Below are positions 17,136-25,537 of a stretch of 64,000 nt of DNA, piece by piece. Within the stretch, counting starts at the first letter, position 1, and every line of letters starts with the position of its first letter. The notes beneath the pieces are model-generated. The model did not search any database and had not been told where the DNA came from. It saw only the letters and a program-made list of their open reading frames with translations. Both the position numbers and the translations under genes were made by a program. Origin of the DNA: RGDT01 sp964630925 (GTDB taxonomy: Bacteria > Planctomycetota > Planctomycetia > Gemmatales > Gemmataceae); the NCBI GenBank assembly GCA_964630925.1, contig CAZVZK010000019.1:33779-97778 (forward strand), written 5' to 3'.

Positions 17136-17882
17136 ATGAAATTCGCCGAGATGACCGCCCCCGAGCTGGGCAAGGTGCCGCGTGACCGCTGCGTCGTCGT
17201 CCTGCCCGTCGCCGCCGTCGAGCAACACAGCAAGCACCTCGCCGTCTTGACCGACACCGTCCTCGTCACCGGCGTCGCCGACGGCGTCGAGGCCAAACTG
17301 CCCGCCGTCATGCTGCAGCTCCCGACGATGTGGCTCGGAGCCAGCCACCACCACCTCCGTTTCGGCGGCACGCTGTCGGTCGGCGTCGATACGCACGTCG
17401 ACCTCCTCGCCGGCCTGATCGAGCCCCTCCTCGCCGACGGGTACCTCCGCGTCCTCATCCTCAACGGCCACGGCGGCAACATCGACACCATGCAGATGGC
17501 GCTACGCCGCCTCCAGCCGCGCTGGGCCCAGCGCATCCTGTCGGCGGCGTCGTACTGGGACCTGGCCGCCAGGGAGCTGGCGGCCCTCGCCGAGGGCGCC
17601 CGCAAGGGCATGGGCCACGCCTGCGAATTCGAGACGGCCATGATGATGCACCTCCGCCCCGACCTCGTGCGCGGGCAGGAGATCCTCGACGACCCGTTGA
17701 GCGAGGACCCGGCGCTCCGCGGCCTGTTCCTGGCGGACGACATGAAGCAGAAGACCGGCCACGGCGCGGTGGGATACCCGTCGCTGGCTACGCCGGCGAA
17801 GGGCCGACGCTTCCTCGAGGCGGCGGTGGCGCGGACGGCGGAGACGGTGGAGGGCCTGCTGCGCCGGCCGGTGCCGGCGTGA
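17136..17882 (+). CDS. Creatininase-family metal hydrolase
   Basis: A 248-residue protein of the creatininase/MftE superfamily of amidohydrolases. Metal-ligand signatures are VVLPVAAVEQHSKHLAVLTD (Glu29, His31, His34, Asp40) and VLILNGHGGNIDTMQMAL, followed by GHACEFETAMMMHLRPDLV. The substrate is unknown: members act on creatinine, formamides or peptides. The ATG yields MKFAEMTAPELGKVPRD; a GGGAGCAG lies upstream. It is separated from mdh by the inverted repeat. Its last 95 bases overlap the HEAT-repeat gene on the opposite strand. Confidence 0.88.
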   Translation: MKFAEMTAPELGKVPRDRCVVVLPVAAVEQHSKHLAVLTDTVLVTGVADGVEAKLPAVMLQLPTMWLGASHHHLRFGGTLSVGVDTHVDLLAGLIEPLLADGYLRVLILNGHGGNIDTMQMALRRLQPRWAQRILSAASYWDLAARELAALAEGARKGMGHACEFETAMMMHLRPDLVRGQEILDDPLSEDPALRGLFLADDMKQKTGHGAVGYPSLATPAKGRRFLEAAVARTAETVEGLLRRPVPA

Positions 17883-20835
17883 TGCCGTCACGCCCTAGCA
17901 CCTGCCGCGCCATCCGCGCCGTCGCCTCGTCCGCCGACGCCAACGCCTCGTCGGCCAGCTTCCGCGCCGCCTCGTCGGCCTCGTCGTGACGCAGCAACGC
18001 CCGCGCCGCCGCCAGACGCACACGCGCGCTCTCGTCGGCCAGGCACTTCCGCATCGCCTCCAGCACCTCCGCGTCGTCGCGTGTCCGCAACGCCACCACC
18101 GCGTGGAAACGCACCCGGTCCTCCTCGTCGTGCAGGCACGCGAGCAGCGGCGGCACCGCGTCGTCCGGCAGCTCGCCCCGGCCCAACGCGAACGCCGCCG
18201 TCGAACGCACCACCGCGTCGGCGTCCTGTAGCGCCGGCACCAACGCCGCCGCGTCCACCGTGTCGGCCTTCGTCCAGCCCAGCGCCGCCGCCCGCCGCAC
18301 CTCGGCGCTGGTGTCCTTCAGGCCGTCGGCGAACGCCTCCGGGGCCGACGGGCAGCCCAGCTCGGCCAGGGAGCGCAACGCCTCGACCCGCACCGGCACC
18401 TCGGCGGTGCGTGACGCCTCCAGCAGGGAGGCGCACACGCCCTCACTGGCCACCCCCGCCTCGCCCAGCACCGACGCCGCCTTGATCCGCACCTCCGGGT
18501 TGTGGTCGTCGCGCAGGCAGCGGCAGGCCTCCTCCAGCACCACCGCGCCGGGCGGGTCCAGGCGCGGCAGGGCGTCCAGGACCTCCAACTGCACCGCGTC
18601 CGACCCGTCGCGCAGCAACGCCAGGCACTCCTCCTCCCCGAGCTGCCCCATCTCGCGCAACGCCGCCACGGCGGCGGCACGCACGACGGCCTCGTCCGCG
18701 GCCACGGCCTTGCGGAGCGCCCCCAGGACGGGGGGCGTGGGCCGCCGCGCCCTGCCCAGGGCGCGGACCGCCGCCTCGCGGACCGCGGCGTCCGCGTCGG
18801 CGCAGGCCTCCACCAGGGCCGGCAGGGCCGGCGCCGCCGCGTGCCCGAGCCGGCCCAGCGCCTCCGCCGCGTTGGCACGCACCACCGGCGTCGGGTGCCG
18901 CAGGGCGCGCGCCAGCGCCGCCGCCGACGACGGACCGTGCCCGCCCATCTTGCCGAGCGCCTCGGCGGCGAGCGCCGTCACCCAGTTGTCGTCGTCGTCC
19001 AGCGCCCGCGTCAGCTTCGCCATCGCCTCCGGCACCGGCTCGCCGATGCGGCCCAGCGCCGTCACCGCCTCGGCGCGGACGGCGTCGTTGCGGTCGTCCA
19101 GCAGACGCGCCAGCGCCGGAGCCAGCGGCTTGGCCGCCGGGCCCAGCTCCCCCAAGGCGCGGGCGGTGCGGGCGCGGATCACGTTGTCGCCGTCCTTGAT
19201 CCCGGCCTCCAGCACCGCCACCGCCGCCGGCGGCAGCGTGCCGATGCGCCCAAGCGCGGAGGCCGCCTCGCGCACGACGCCGTCGTCGCGGTCCAGCACC
19301 AGCCGCGCCGCCGCCTCCGCCCCGTCCTGCGCCCCCAGCATCCCCACCCCGCGCACCGCCGCCTGACGCACCGCGACGGTCCCGTCGCCACACAGGGCGA
19401 TGAGGTCGGGGAGGGCCGACGCGCCCGCGACGTGGACCAGCGCCTCGACGGCCGCCCGCTCCACGTCCTCGTCCTCGTCGCGCAGCGCCTCGCGGATCGC
19501 CGGCATCACCGCCGCCGCCGCCGGCCCGATCTCCGCCAGCGCCGTCAGCGCCCGCGTGCGCACCGCCCCCGAACGGTCGCGGCACGCCAGCGCGAGGGCG
19601 CTGAGGGCGCGGCTCAACGCCCCCGCACGCGAGTCGAACCACGCCCAGAACCACGCGGCCAGGCCCGACAGGCCGGCGTGGCCATCACGCAGGCGCGGCG
19701 AGGCGATGCGCCCGATGGCGTCCACCGCCGCCAGACGCACGGCGTCGCTGGGGTCCGACGCCAGGTGAATCAGCCGCCGCAGCGAGCGCCGCCCCCCCAG
19801 CCGCCCCAGCGCCGCCGCCGCCACGATCCGCACGTTCTCGCTGGGGTCGTGCAGATACTTCGTCAGGAACGGGATGGCCGCCGGCCCCGCCGAGGCCAGC
19901 ACCTCCGGCAGCTCCTCGCGCATCTCGCGCGTCACCTTGGCCGCCTCCCGCAGCGACCTCATCAGCGGGTCGGCCGCCGACGTGCCGAACAGGGGCAGCG
20001 CCGTCCTCGCCCGCTGGTGGATCGGCGCGTTGGGCGACCAGAAGTCCGTGATGAGCTGCCCCAGCTGCCCCGAGCGGCGGAACGCCGAGAGGATCTGCTG
20101 CACCAGGACCAGGGCGAAGAACAGCTTGTAGACGACCAGCAGCACGCGGGCCGGCCATTTCACGGCCACCACATGCGGGAGCTGGAAGACCCGCATGCGC
20201 TCGGCCATGTCGAGGACATCCACCGCGTTGTACAGGCTGACGATGGAGTACGCGGCGAAGTCGGCCACCGTCCCCGGCAGGCCGCGCAGGTCGTACCACT
20301 CCCGCCCAGGCCCCAGCCACAGCAGCTTGTTCAGGAGGGTGAACCCGGCGACGAAGGCGAGGGCCGCGGCGACCAGGAGCGGCCAGCGGGCGCGGTGCCC
20401 GTGGCGGATGTACTCCTGGGCCAGCTGCTGCCCCTGCTCCGGGTTGGCGAGCGCCTTGTAGCCGCGCTCGACCTCCACCCGCTCGAAGTCGAGGTGGATG
20501 TATGCCAGGCAGGAGATCACCCCGGAGTACAGCAACGCCGCGGAGATCACCGCCGTGAGCGCCGGCTGCCGCTCGTCCGCCCAGACCCCGCACACGACCA
20601 GGCCGGCGACGAAGACGGCGAAGAGCGGCCACGGCATCCACCCCAGCGTCCGCTCCCAGGTGCGGAACCCCCCGGCGATCATGGCCTTGAAGGCGTCCAG
20701 CGCCCAGCGGACCACCGGACGCACCACGCCGGCCGCGGCCAGCACGCCCACCAGCAGGGCGACGCCCACCAGCGTGCCGAGGATGGTCAGCGACGGCGAG
20801 TCGGAGGCGGCGGTGACAGGCGGCTCGTCGAGCAT
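17788..20835 (-). CDS. Membrane-anchored HEAT-repeat protein
   Basis: A 1015-residue protein. The first ~260 residues hold about five hydrophobic segments (around 17-38, 65-82, 86-106, 147-167, 230-250) separated by soluble loops. From about residue 310 to 980 it is a continuous array of HEAT/PBS-lyase-type repeats such as VRIVAAAALGRLGGRRSLRR, VRLAAVDAIGRIA and VRAEAVTALGRIGEPVPEAM. Such arrays make protein-binding superhelices; a membrane-attached scaffold is the likely role. The start at 20835 is chosen because the membrane segments begin there; the frame is open further upstream with arginine-rich sequence. The last ~31 residues (Pro/Gly/Ser-rich) come from the 95-bp convergent overlap with the creatininase gene. 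Confidence 0.88.
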   Translation of the reverse strand: MLDEPPVTAASDSPSLTILGTLVGVALLVGVLAAAGVVRPVVRWALDAFKAMIAGGFRTWERTLGWMPWPLFAVFVAGLVVCGVWADERQPALTAVISAALLYSGVISCLAYIHLDFERVEVERGYKALANPEQGQQLAQEYIRHGHRARWPLLVAAALAFVAGFTLLNKLLWLGPGREWYDLRGLPGTVADFAAYSIVSLYNAVDVLDMAERMRVFQLPHVVAVKWPARVLLVVYKLFFALVLVQQILSAFRRSGQLGQLITDFWSPNAPIHQRARTALPLFGTSAADPLMRSLREAAKVTREMREELPEVLASAGPAAIPFLTKYLHDPSENVRIVAAAALGRLGGRRSLRRLIHLASDPSDAVRLAAVDAIGRIASPRLRDGHAGLSGLAAWFWAWFDSRAGALSRALSALALACRDRSGAVRTRALTALAEIGPAAAAVMPAIREALRDEDEDVERAAVEALVHVAGASALPDLIALCGDGTVAVRQAAVRGVGMLGAQDGAEAAARLVLDRDDGVVREAASALGRIGTLPPAAVAVLEAGIKDGDNVIRARTARALGELGPAAKPLAPALARLLDDRNDAVRAEAVTALGRIGEPVPEAMAKLTRALDDDDNWVTALAAEALGKMGGHGPSSAAALARALRHPTPVVRANAAEALGRLGHAAAPALPALVEACADADAAVREAAVRALGRARRPTPPVLGALRKAVAADEAVVRAAAVAALREMGQLGEEECLALLRDGSDAVQLEVLDALPRLDPPGAVVLEEACRCLRDDHNPEVRIKAASVLGEAGVASEGVCASLLEASRTAEVPVRVEALRSLAELGCPSAPEAFADGLKDTSAEVRRAAALGWTKADTVDAAALVPALQDADAVVRSTAAFALGRGELPDDAVPPLLACLHDEEDRVRFHAVVALRTRDDAEVLEAMRKCLADESARVRLAAARALLRHDEADEAARKLADEALASADEATARMARQVLGRDGITPAPAGAAGPPPSPPSAPPPPRGSVGPSPA

Positions 20836-21004
20836 GGATCGGCCCCGAGGTCCGGGGCGTCCGAATCGCGCCCCTCTAGCATCTGACGTGCCGGAGGCCC
20901 CGTCGGCAAGGCGCCCCCCCGTGGCGCGGGATTTGCAACAAGGAGGTGGGTCCGATCCGTACCCGATCGCGCCCCAGCGACAACCCCCGACGAGAGGTGC
21001 CACC

Positions 21005-21520
21005 ATGTCTCACTGGCTCTACACGCGGAAGGCCCGCCCGGCCCAGGGCGAGGGGCTTGAATATCGCCTGCGCCTGGCGGTCGAGGGCGGCAGCGACGGG
21101 ATCAACGCCCGACTCGCCGAGTGCGAGAGGGAGTGGTCCGCCGGCCGCGTGACCAAGCTGGCCCTGGCCGCGGTGATCGGCGGCGGCCTGGCGCTGGCGT
21201 TCCTCGTCAGCCCCTGGTTCGTCGTCCTCCCGGCCCTCGGCACCTTCTGCCTGGTGCAGTACCTCTTCCGCCAGCCCTGCCTGATGAGCAGGCTGGTGCG
21301 CGCGGCCGGCTTCCGCCCGCTGCATGACATCGACGAGGAGCGCCTGGCGCTCAAGGCCCTGCGCGGCGACTTCAAGTACCTGCCCACGGTCCACGACGTG
21401 GACTCCCACGACGCCATCAGCCGCTTCGAGGACGAGGGCGGCCCGGCGCTCGATGACGAGCACCTGCGGTCCACGCCCCAGGAGGCCGTCCGCGATGTCC
21501 TGTCCGCCACGCGCGGCTGA
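21005..21520 (+). CDS. Small membrane protein of unknown function
   Basis: A 171-residue protein, MSHWLYTRKARPAQGEGLEY, with one or two membrane segments at about residues 49-85 (LALAAVIGGGLALAFLVSPW then FVVLPALGTFCLVQYLF) and an acidic cytoplasmic or periplasmic C-terminus (DVDSHDAISRFEDEGGPALD). GAGAGGTG precedes the ATG. No family recognised. It is divergent from the HEAT-repeat gene and ends just before a strong intrinsic terminator. Confidence 0.75.
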   Translation: MSHWLYTRKARPAQGEGLEYRLRLAVEGGSDGINARLAECEREWSAGRVTKLALAAVIGGGLALAFLVSPWFVVLPALGTFCLVQYLFRQPCLMSRLVRAAGFRPLHDIDEERLALKALRGDFKYLPTVHDVDSHDAISRFEDEGGPALDDEHLRSTPQEAVRDVLSATRG

Positions 21521-21540
21521 GCGTCCCGGTTCTCAGGGGG

Positions 21541-21574
21541 GTGGGCCGGTCCCGAAGGGGGCCGGCCCTTTTTT
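21541..21574 (+). terminator. Rho-independent terminator
   Basis: Stem GGGCCGG (21543-21549) with CCGGCCC (21562-21568), followed at once by six T residues, 20 bp after the stop at 21520. This is the only classical hairpin-plus-T-tract terminator I see in the window. Confidence 0.85.
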
Positions 21575-21636
21575 CGTCCCTGTTCAGCCCGGAGCGGGAT
21601 CTGACGGAAGGAGCCAGGGGTGGGCCGGCCGGGGCG

Positions 21637-21902
21637 AATTGCATTGCATTGCACCCCCCCGGATACCCCCCTGCAATGAAAACGGTCAAGCCGTGTGAGT
21701 GCCCCCGCGTGCCGATGGCCGCCGGTGACCGCCTCCTGCGGACGCCAAGCCCCTGTGAACGGCGAGTCACCTGCCCACTTCCGCGAGTCACCTGCCCACT
21801 TTCTGGAGGAGTGGGCAAGTGACTCGCCGTTCTTTGACGCATGGTGTCACGGACCGGCGCCGAGTGCGCGAGTCACATGCTCACTCGCTCACCTGCTCAC
21901 TT
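21637..21902 (+). repeat. Dispersed repeat R1, copy 2
   Basis: Begins ATTGCATTGCATTGCACCCC as in copy 1. Two tandem 5' arms, CGAGTCACCTGCCCACTT (from about 21763 and 21784), can each pair with AGTGGGCAAGTGACTCGC (21810-21827). The second gives 17 pairs with one C-A mismatch and a 9-nt loop. The tail CGAGTGCGCGAGTCACATGC matches copy 1. No gene overlaps. Confidence 0.85.
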
Positions 21903-21947
21903 CGTCACCGCCCCTTGACGGGCGAAGGGCCCCCCTGCCTGATGTTG

Positions 21948-22655
21948 CTATTTCTTGCCCTCGGCCGCCTTCGACAGGCTGAGGCGGACCTCCTTGGTGT
22001 CCCCGGCCTTGAGGATGGCCGCGTTGGCCTTGGCGATCAGGCTGCGTTCGAGGGAGGGTTTGGCCTGCTTCACGATGGCCAGGACCACGTCGCCGATGGT
22101 GCGGGCGGCATCGCCGCCCACCCCCGCCGTGTGCTCGACGACGATGGCGTCGTGCTTGAAGTCGGAGCGGATGACGCGCAGGCGGAAGACCACGTCGGGC
22201 AGGAGGGCGTCCTTGGGCGTCTCCAGCCGCGTCTCGATCTCGCAGTCGAGCGTGAGGTGCAGCATGACCCGTGCGCGCGTGCTCCCCGAGTACAGGCGCG
22301 TGCCCAACAGCCAGGTCTGCCGTTCGAGGTCGATCTGCGCGGGCATGTCGAGGACGAGGGTGAAGGCCTTCCTGTCCTTGCCGACGGGCCGCATGTCGCG
22401 CACGTCCAGGGCGGCCGCGGGGTGCCCGCGCCGCGTGATCTTCAGCTTCCACCACCGCCCGTCGTTGCGCATCTTTCCGCGCGGCCCCTTGGCCTGGATG
22501 CCCCAGTGCTTGGCGTCCACGTACAAGGGGTCGGGGAGGCTCTCGAGGAGCAGCTCGCGTAGGCTGGCGGCGAGTTTCAGCTCCTCGGGCCTGCCGGCGT
22601 GGGACGTGTTGGCCAGCAGCAGAAGCCCCAGGAGGCCCAACGGACGCAGGGACAT
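21948..22655 (-). CDS. Exported protein of unknown function
   Basis: A 235-residue protein with a clear N-terminal signal peptide (residues 1-20, MSLRPLGLLGLLLLANTSHA, cleavage after SHA). The mature part alternates beta-strand-like segments (RWWKLKITRRGH, AFTLVLDMPAQIDLERQTWL, RARVMLHLTLDCEIETRLE, DVVFRLRVIRSDFKHDAIVV) and ends in a lysine-rich helix. The pattern suggests a beta-sandwich envelope protein. I do not recognise a named family. It stands alone, between repeats R1 and R4. Confidence 0.78.
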   Translation of the reverse strand: MSLRPLGLLGLLLLANTSHAGRPEELKLAASLRELLLESLPDPLYVDAKHWGIQAKGPRGKMRNDGRWWKLKITRRGHPAAALDVRDMRPVGKDRKAFTLVLDMPAQIDLERQTWLLGTRLYSGSTRARVMLHLTLDCEIETRLETPKDALLPDVVFRLRVIRSDFKHDAIVVEHTAGVGGDAARTIGDVVLAIVKQAKPSLERSLIAKANAAILKAGDTKEVRLSLSKAAEGKK

Positions 22656-22880
22656 GGCACGGCCCTCCCGCCGGGTGTGTAGCGTGGGGGGCCGGCGGAA
22701 ACAAGACCGTACCCTTGAAACGCAGGGCTAATCGATTGTCGGTTCTCCCGCCCCGCCGTGCGCCCAGCCATCCCCGACTATCGATCTGCCCTGCCTTGAA
22801 ACGCAATGGGCGTGACCGTGTGGGCGCACGGTCTCCGAAATCCCTGTTTGGAATGGGCGTATCCTGCGGAGCGCTGCGAC
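22656..22880. other. Intergenic segment with short repeat pieces
   Basis: No gene. Two copies of CTTGAAACGCA (near 22714 and 22796) occur here. The inverse of the first, GCGTTTCAAGGGTACGGTC, matches GCATTTCAAGGGTACTGTC inside R1 copy 1 (near 3018). Otherwise nothing is visible. Confidence 0.5.
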
Positions 22881-22980
22881 TGGGCCGCAGGAGCGCCCGG
22901 AGCTGGAGCGTGAGCGGCTCTGGATCGGGCGAGCGGGGCCGCGTCAGCGCCCCGAGTCACACAGCGTGAGCGCCTCGTTG
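22881..22980 (+). repeat. Dispersed 100-bp repeat R4, copy 1
   Basis: Aligns without gaps to 56196-56295, with 90 of 100 positions identical by hand count. Includes GGGCCGCGTCAGCGCCCCGA then GTCACACAGCGT. A partial repeat of the same motif (GTCAGCGCCCCGAGACACAC) follows immediately at about 23002. It shares the GAGTCACA word with R1. Confidence 0.85.
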
Positions 22981-23070
22981 GCTTGACGCGCATGGATGAA
23001 CGTCAGCGCCCCGAGACACACAGCGCCAGCGCCTCTCGGACTCGGGCTTACCCCGGACCGTTGGCGTCGG

Positions 23071-23475
23071 TCAGCGTGCGGACGTGACGGCGAGTTTGAA
23101 GTCGGACTTGCCGGAGGCGGGGACGTCGAAGTTGAACGGGGAGCCGGGCCCGGAGAACTCGGCCGCGACGGCGTTGACGGTCATCTTGACGTCGGGCATC
23201 CCGGGGACCGGCTCGCCCTCCTTGTCCCAGGTCACGTCCACGCGGTTCTTGCCGATGTACGCCTCCCCAGAGAAGGCCCCGTCCTTGACCTCGCAGCTCA
23301 TCGGGCCCTGCCCGGCCACGTTGAAGCGCACGTGCCCCCCACCCATCGGCGCCCCGTCCAGCGTCACCGTCCCCTTCACCGCCGCCGTGGACGGCGCCTT
23401 CGGCCTCGGCGGCTTGCAGCCCACCACGACGCCCACGATGCAGATGGCCAGACACAACCAAGAGAGCCGTTTCAT
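23071..23475 (-). CDS. Small lipoprotein next to a DUF1559 gene, copy 1
   Basis: A 134-residue lipoprotein. Residues 1-20 are a type II signal ending at lipobox VVGC (Cys20). The mature part reads AAVKGTVTLDGAPMGGGHVR then FNVAGQGPMSC, a carboxypeptidase-regulatory-like beta-sandwich start, and ends SPFNFDVPASGKSDFKLAV. Small lipoproteins of this shape commonly follow DUF1559 genes in planctomycetes. The sequence is identical base for base to the copy at 25038-25442. It lies 99 bp downstream of DUF1559 copy 1, separated by a strong hairpin, so it may be co-transcribed. Confidence 0.85.
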   Translation of the reverse strand: MKRLSWLCLAICIVGVVVGCKPPRPKAPSTAAVKGTVTLDGAPMGGGHVRFNVAGQGPMSCEVKDGAFSGEAYIGKNRVDVTWDKEGEPVPGMPDVKMTVNAVAAEFSGPGSPFNFDVPASGKSDFKLAVTSAR

Positions 23476-23520
23476 GAACGATGGTCCCGGAATGGGCGGA
23501 CAGGGGAGGAATGGGGGCCA

Positions 23521-23552
23521 CGGCGCCGGCCCCGATACACGGGCCGGCGCCG
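23521..23552 (-). promoter_or_regulatory. Intercistronic hairpin between DUF1559 and lipoprotein, copy 1
   Basis: CGGCGCCGGCCC and GGGCCGGCGCCG form a perfect 12-bp stem around an 8-nt loop, just after the DUF1559 stop codon and before the lipoprotein start. No T-tract follows. It could be an attenuator or an mRNA-protecting hairpin that sets the ratio of the two products. Confidence 0.6.
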
Positions 23553-23574
23553 GTGCGAGTCCTGGCGGCGACGG

Positions 23575-24636
23575 CTAGTTGGTGCCGGGCTCGCGGCCCG
23601 CGCGGGTGCAGAAGGCGTGGATGGCCGCCAGCTGGATGTTGTCGGAGACGAAACGCACGCTCCCGTCCGCCATCGCCACGTTCACCCCTCCCGAGTGCTC
23701 GGAAGAGAGCGGCAAGTTCGGGGGCGTGTTGGCATTCACACCGGCGGCGGCCGCCACCGCGGAGTTACCCGTGGTGCCGATGGGGACGATGCCCCACTGG
23801 TTGGGGCTGTAGCGCACCGTGGTGCAGTTGAAGTGCCGCCCGTCGGACCCTGCGCCGAAACCGCCGTTGAGGGGGTGCGCCGCCCCCATCGTCCAGCCAT
23901 GCGGCCCGGAGCTGTGGGCCAACCCGCCATGCCAGTTGACGGTGAGGGGGTTGCCCGCCACGTCGCGGAGGTGGTCGCTCTGCTCGCCGATCAGCCACGT
24001 GTTGCTCGTCCCGTCCGTGATCTTCTCCAGCCCGACCTTGCTGCCCGCGAACAGGATGCCGTTGTTGGAATGCTGACCCCCAGGCCCGTTGCAGCAGCCG
24101 AGGTTGGTGAACACACCGCCGGAGGCTGAGCTGATCGAAGAACCGGCGATGCCCGTGTACGAGGTCATCATCAGCGGCGTGGCGGGGCTGTAGCCTGACT
24201 GCTGGATGAACTCGGGGACCTGGCTTGAGGGGCAGCGGAGGGTGGAAATCCACAGGTTGCGGACCAGGTTGCCGTTGTTGGCATTCTGGTAGCCGCTGTT
24301 GCTGTGGAACTGCCACTGCTGGAAGACCGGGCCCTGCTCGATGTACGGGAGGATGTACACCTTCCACGACGAGCCCCACCCCTGGCTGCCGGTGCCGAAG
24401 GGCTGCATGTCGTTGGCGCAGCCGGGCGGCAGACGCCGCAGCGCGTCCTGGTGGTTGTGGCACGCCAGAGCCAGTTGCTTCAGGTTGTTCTGGCAGCTCA
24501 TGCGCGCGGCGGCGGCGCGCACCTTCTGGACGGCGGGCAGCAAGAGGCCGATCAGGATCGCGATGATGGCGATGACGACGAGCAATTCAATCAGCGTGAA
24601 GCCTCGGCGGCACACGGGGCGCGTGTGGAGAGACAT
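23575..24636 (-). CDS. DUF1559 pseudopilin-like protein, copy 1
   Basis: A 353-residue protein of the planctomycete DUF1559 family. The N-terminus has the type IV pilin/pseudopilin signature RRGFTLIELLVVIAIIAILI (processing after Gly, methylation at Phe, Glu+5), then a long helix and NNLKQLALACHNHQDALRRL. The C-terminus has the H-X9-DG motif (EHSGGVNVAMADGSVRFVSD). It is probably exported and assembled at the cell surface by a type II/IV-like system; function unknown. The start at 24636 is chosen because GGAGG lies eight bases upstream. A promoter-like block lies about 280 bp upstream. Confidence 0.93.
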   Translation of the reverse strand: MSLHTRPVCRRGFTLIELLVVIAIIAILIGLLLPAVQKVRAAAARMSCQNNLKQLALACHNHQDALRRLPPGCANDMQPFGTGSQGWGSSWKVYILPYIEQGPVFQQWQFHSNSGYQNANNGNLVRNLWISTLRCPSSQVPEFIQQSGYSPATPLMMTSYTGIAGSSISSASGGVFTNLGCCNGPGGQHSNNGILFAGSKVGLEKITDGTSNTWLIGEQSDHLRDVAGNPLTVNWHGGLAHSSGPHGWTMGAAHPLNGGFGAGSDGRHFNCTTVRYSPNQWGIVPIGTTGNSAVAAAAGVNANTPPNLPLSSEHSGGVNVAMADGSVRFVSDNIQLAAIHAFCTRAGREPGTN

Positions 24637-25037
24637 GTAGCAGACCTCCATGAGAGAAGAGAGAGAAAAGAACAGCGAGGACGGACGCAGAGGATCGACG
24701 CGGGGGATCGCCCCACGGGACGGCTTACCGGCTCCGACGCGGACATCTTCGGAGGATGCCGAAGACAGCAGGCGTCACGGTAGACGCGGCCCATCGAGGG
24801 GCGGATCGAGCGAGCAGGATGGGTGTTGCATGTCCCTCGCGGCCGGGAGGCCGGGCCGCGTGGATGAGAATCCGCTGCCCGTGGGTGATGAGGTTGGGCA
24901 GCGGAGGACTCATTACCGCATTTCTACCAGCCCGGCAAAGGCGGGGCAATGAGGAAGATGAAAAATCCGCGGTAGGCGGGAAAAGACGCGGCCGCGCCAC
25001 ACGAGGCTCGGCACGGCCGCGTGGATGCATCCGCCGG
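24637..25037 (-). other. Long 5' leader region of DUF1559 copy 1
   Basis: No gene. It contains the promoter block at 24920-24957 and, between it and the start codon, a small hairpin TCTTCGG/CCGAAGA (24746-24765). If the promoter call is right, the transcript has an untranslated leader of nearly 280 nt. Confidence 0.5.
24920..24957 (-). promoter_or_regulatory. Conserved promoter block upstream of DUF1559 copy 1
   Basis: On the minus strand it reads CTTCCTCATTGCCC, then 17 bases after the TTG hexamer, TAGAAAT. Three DUF1559 genes carry this 38-bp block with no length change (also 26789-26826 and 28073-28110). The layout TTGNNN-N17-TA(C/G)AAA fits a sigma-70-type promoter. The conserved CTTCCTCA just upstream of the -35 may be an activator site or part of an extended promoter. 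Confidence 0.6.
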
Positions 25038-25442
25038 TCAGCGTGCGGACGTGACGGCGAGTTTGAAGTCGGACTTGCCGGAGGCGGGGACGTCGAAGTT
25101 GAACGGGGAGCCGGGCCCGGAGAACTCGGCCGCGACGGCGTTGACGGTCATCTTGACGTCGGGCATCCCGGGGACCGGCTCGCCCTCCTTGTCCCAGGTC
25201 ACGTCCACGCGGTTCTTGCCGATGTACGCCTCCCCAGAGAAGGCCCCGTCCTTGACCTCGCAGCTCATCGGGCCCTGCCCGGCCACGTTGAAGCGCACGT
25301 GCCCCCCACCCATCGGCGCCCCGTCCAGCGTCACCGTCCCCTTCACCGCCGCCGTGGACGGCGCCTTCGGCCTCGGCGGCTTGCAGCCCACCACGACGCC
25401 CACGATGCAGATGGCCAGACACAACCAAGAGAGCCGTTTCAT
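25038..25442 (-). CDS. Small lipoprotein next to a DUF1559 gene, copy 2
   Basis: Identical in every base to the gene at 23071-23475, including at least 60 bp of upstream sequence, so it encodes the same 134-residue lipoprotein with lipobox VVGC at Cys20. The absence of even synonymous differences means a very recent duplication or ongoing gene conversion. Its neighbouring DUF1559 gene has diverged much more from copy 1. It lies 95 bp downstream of DUF1559 copy 2. Confidence 0.85.
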   Translation of the reverse strand: MKRLSWLCLAICIVGVVVGCKPPRPKAPSTAAVKGTVTLDGAPMGGGHVRFNVAGQGPMSCEVKDGAFSGEAYIGKNRVDVTWDKEGEPVPGMPDVKMTVNAVAAEFSGPGSPFNFDVPASGKSDFKLAVTSAR

Positions 25443-25487
25443 GAACGATGGTCCCGGAATGGGCGGACAGGGGAGGAATGGGGGCCA

Positions 25488-25519
25488 CGGCGCCGGCCCC
25501 GATGCACGGGTCGGCGCCG
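25488..25519 (-). promoter_or_regulatory. Intercistronic hairpin, copy 2
   Basis: Same position and stem as at 23521-23552: CGGCGCCGGCCC with GGGTCGGCGCCG, one changed base in the right arm. The stem is otherwise kept although flanking bases on the DUF1559 side begin to differ here. Confidence 0.55.
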
Positions 25520-25537
25520 GAGGGCCAGGCGGGGCGG

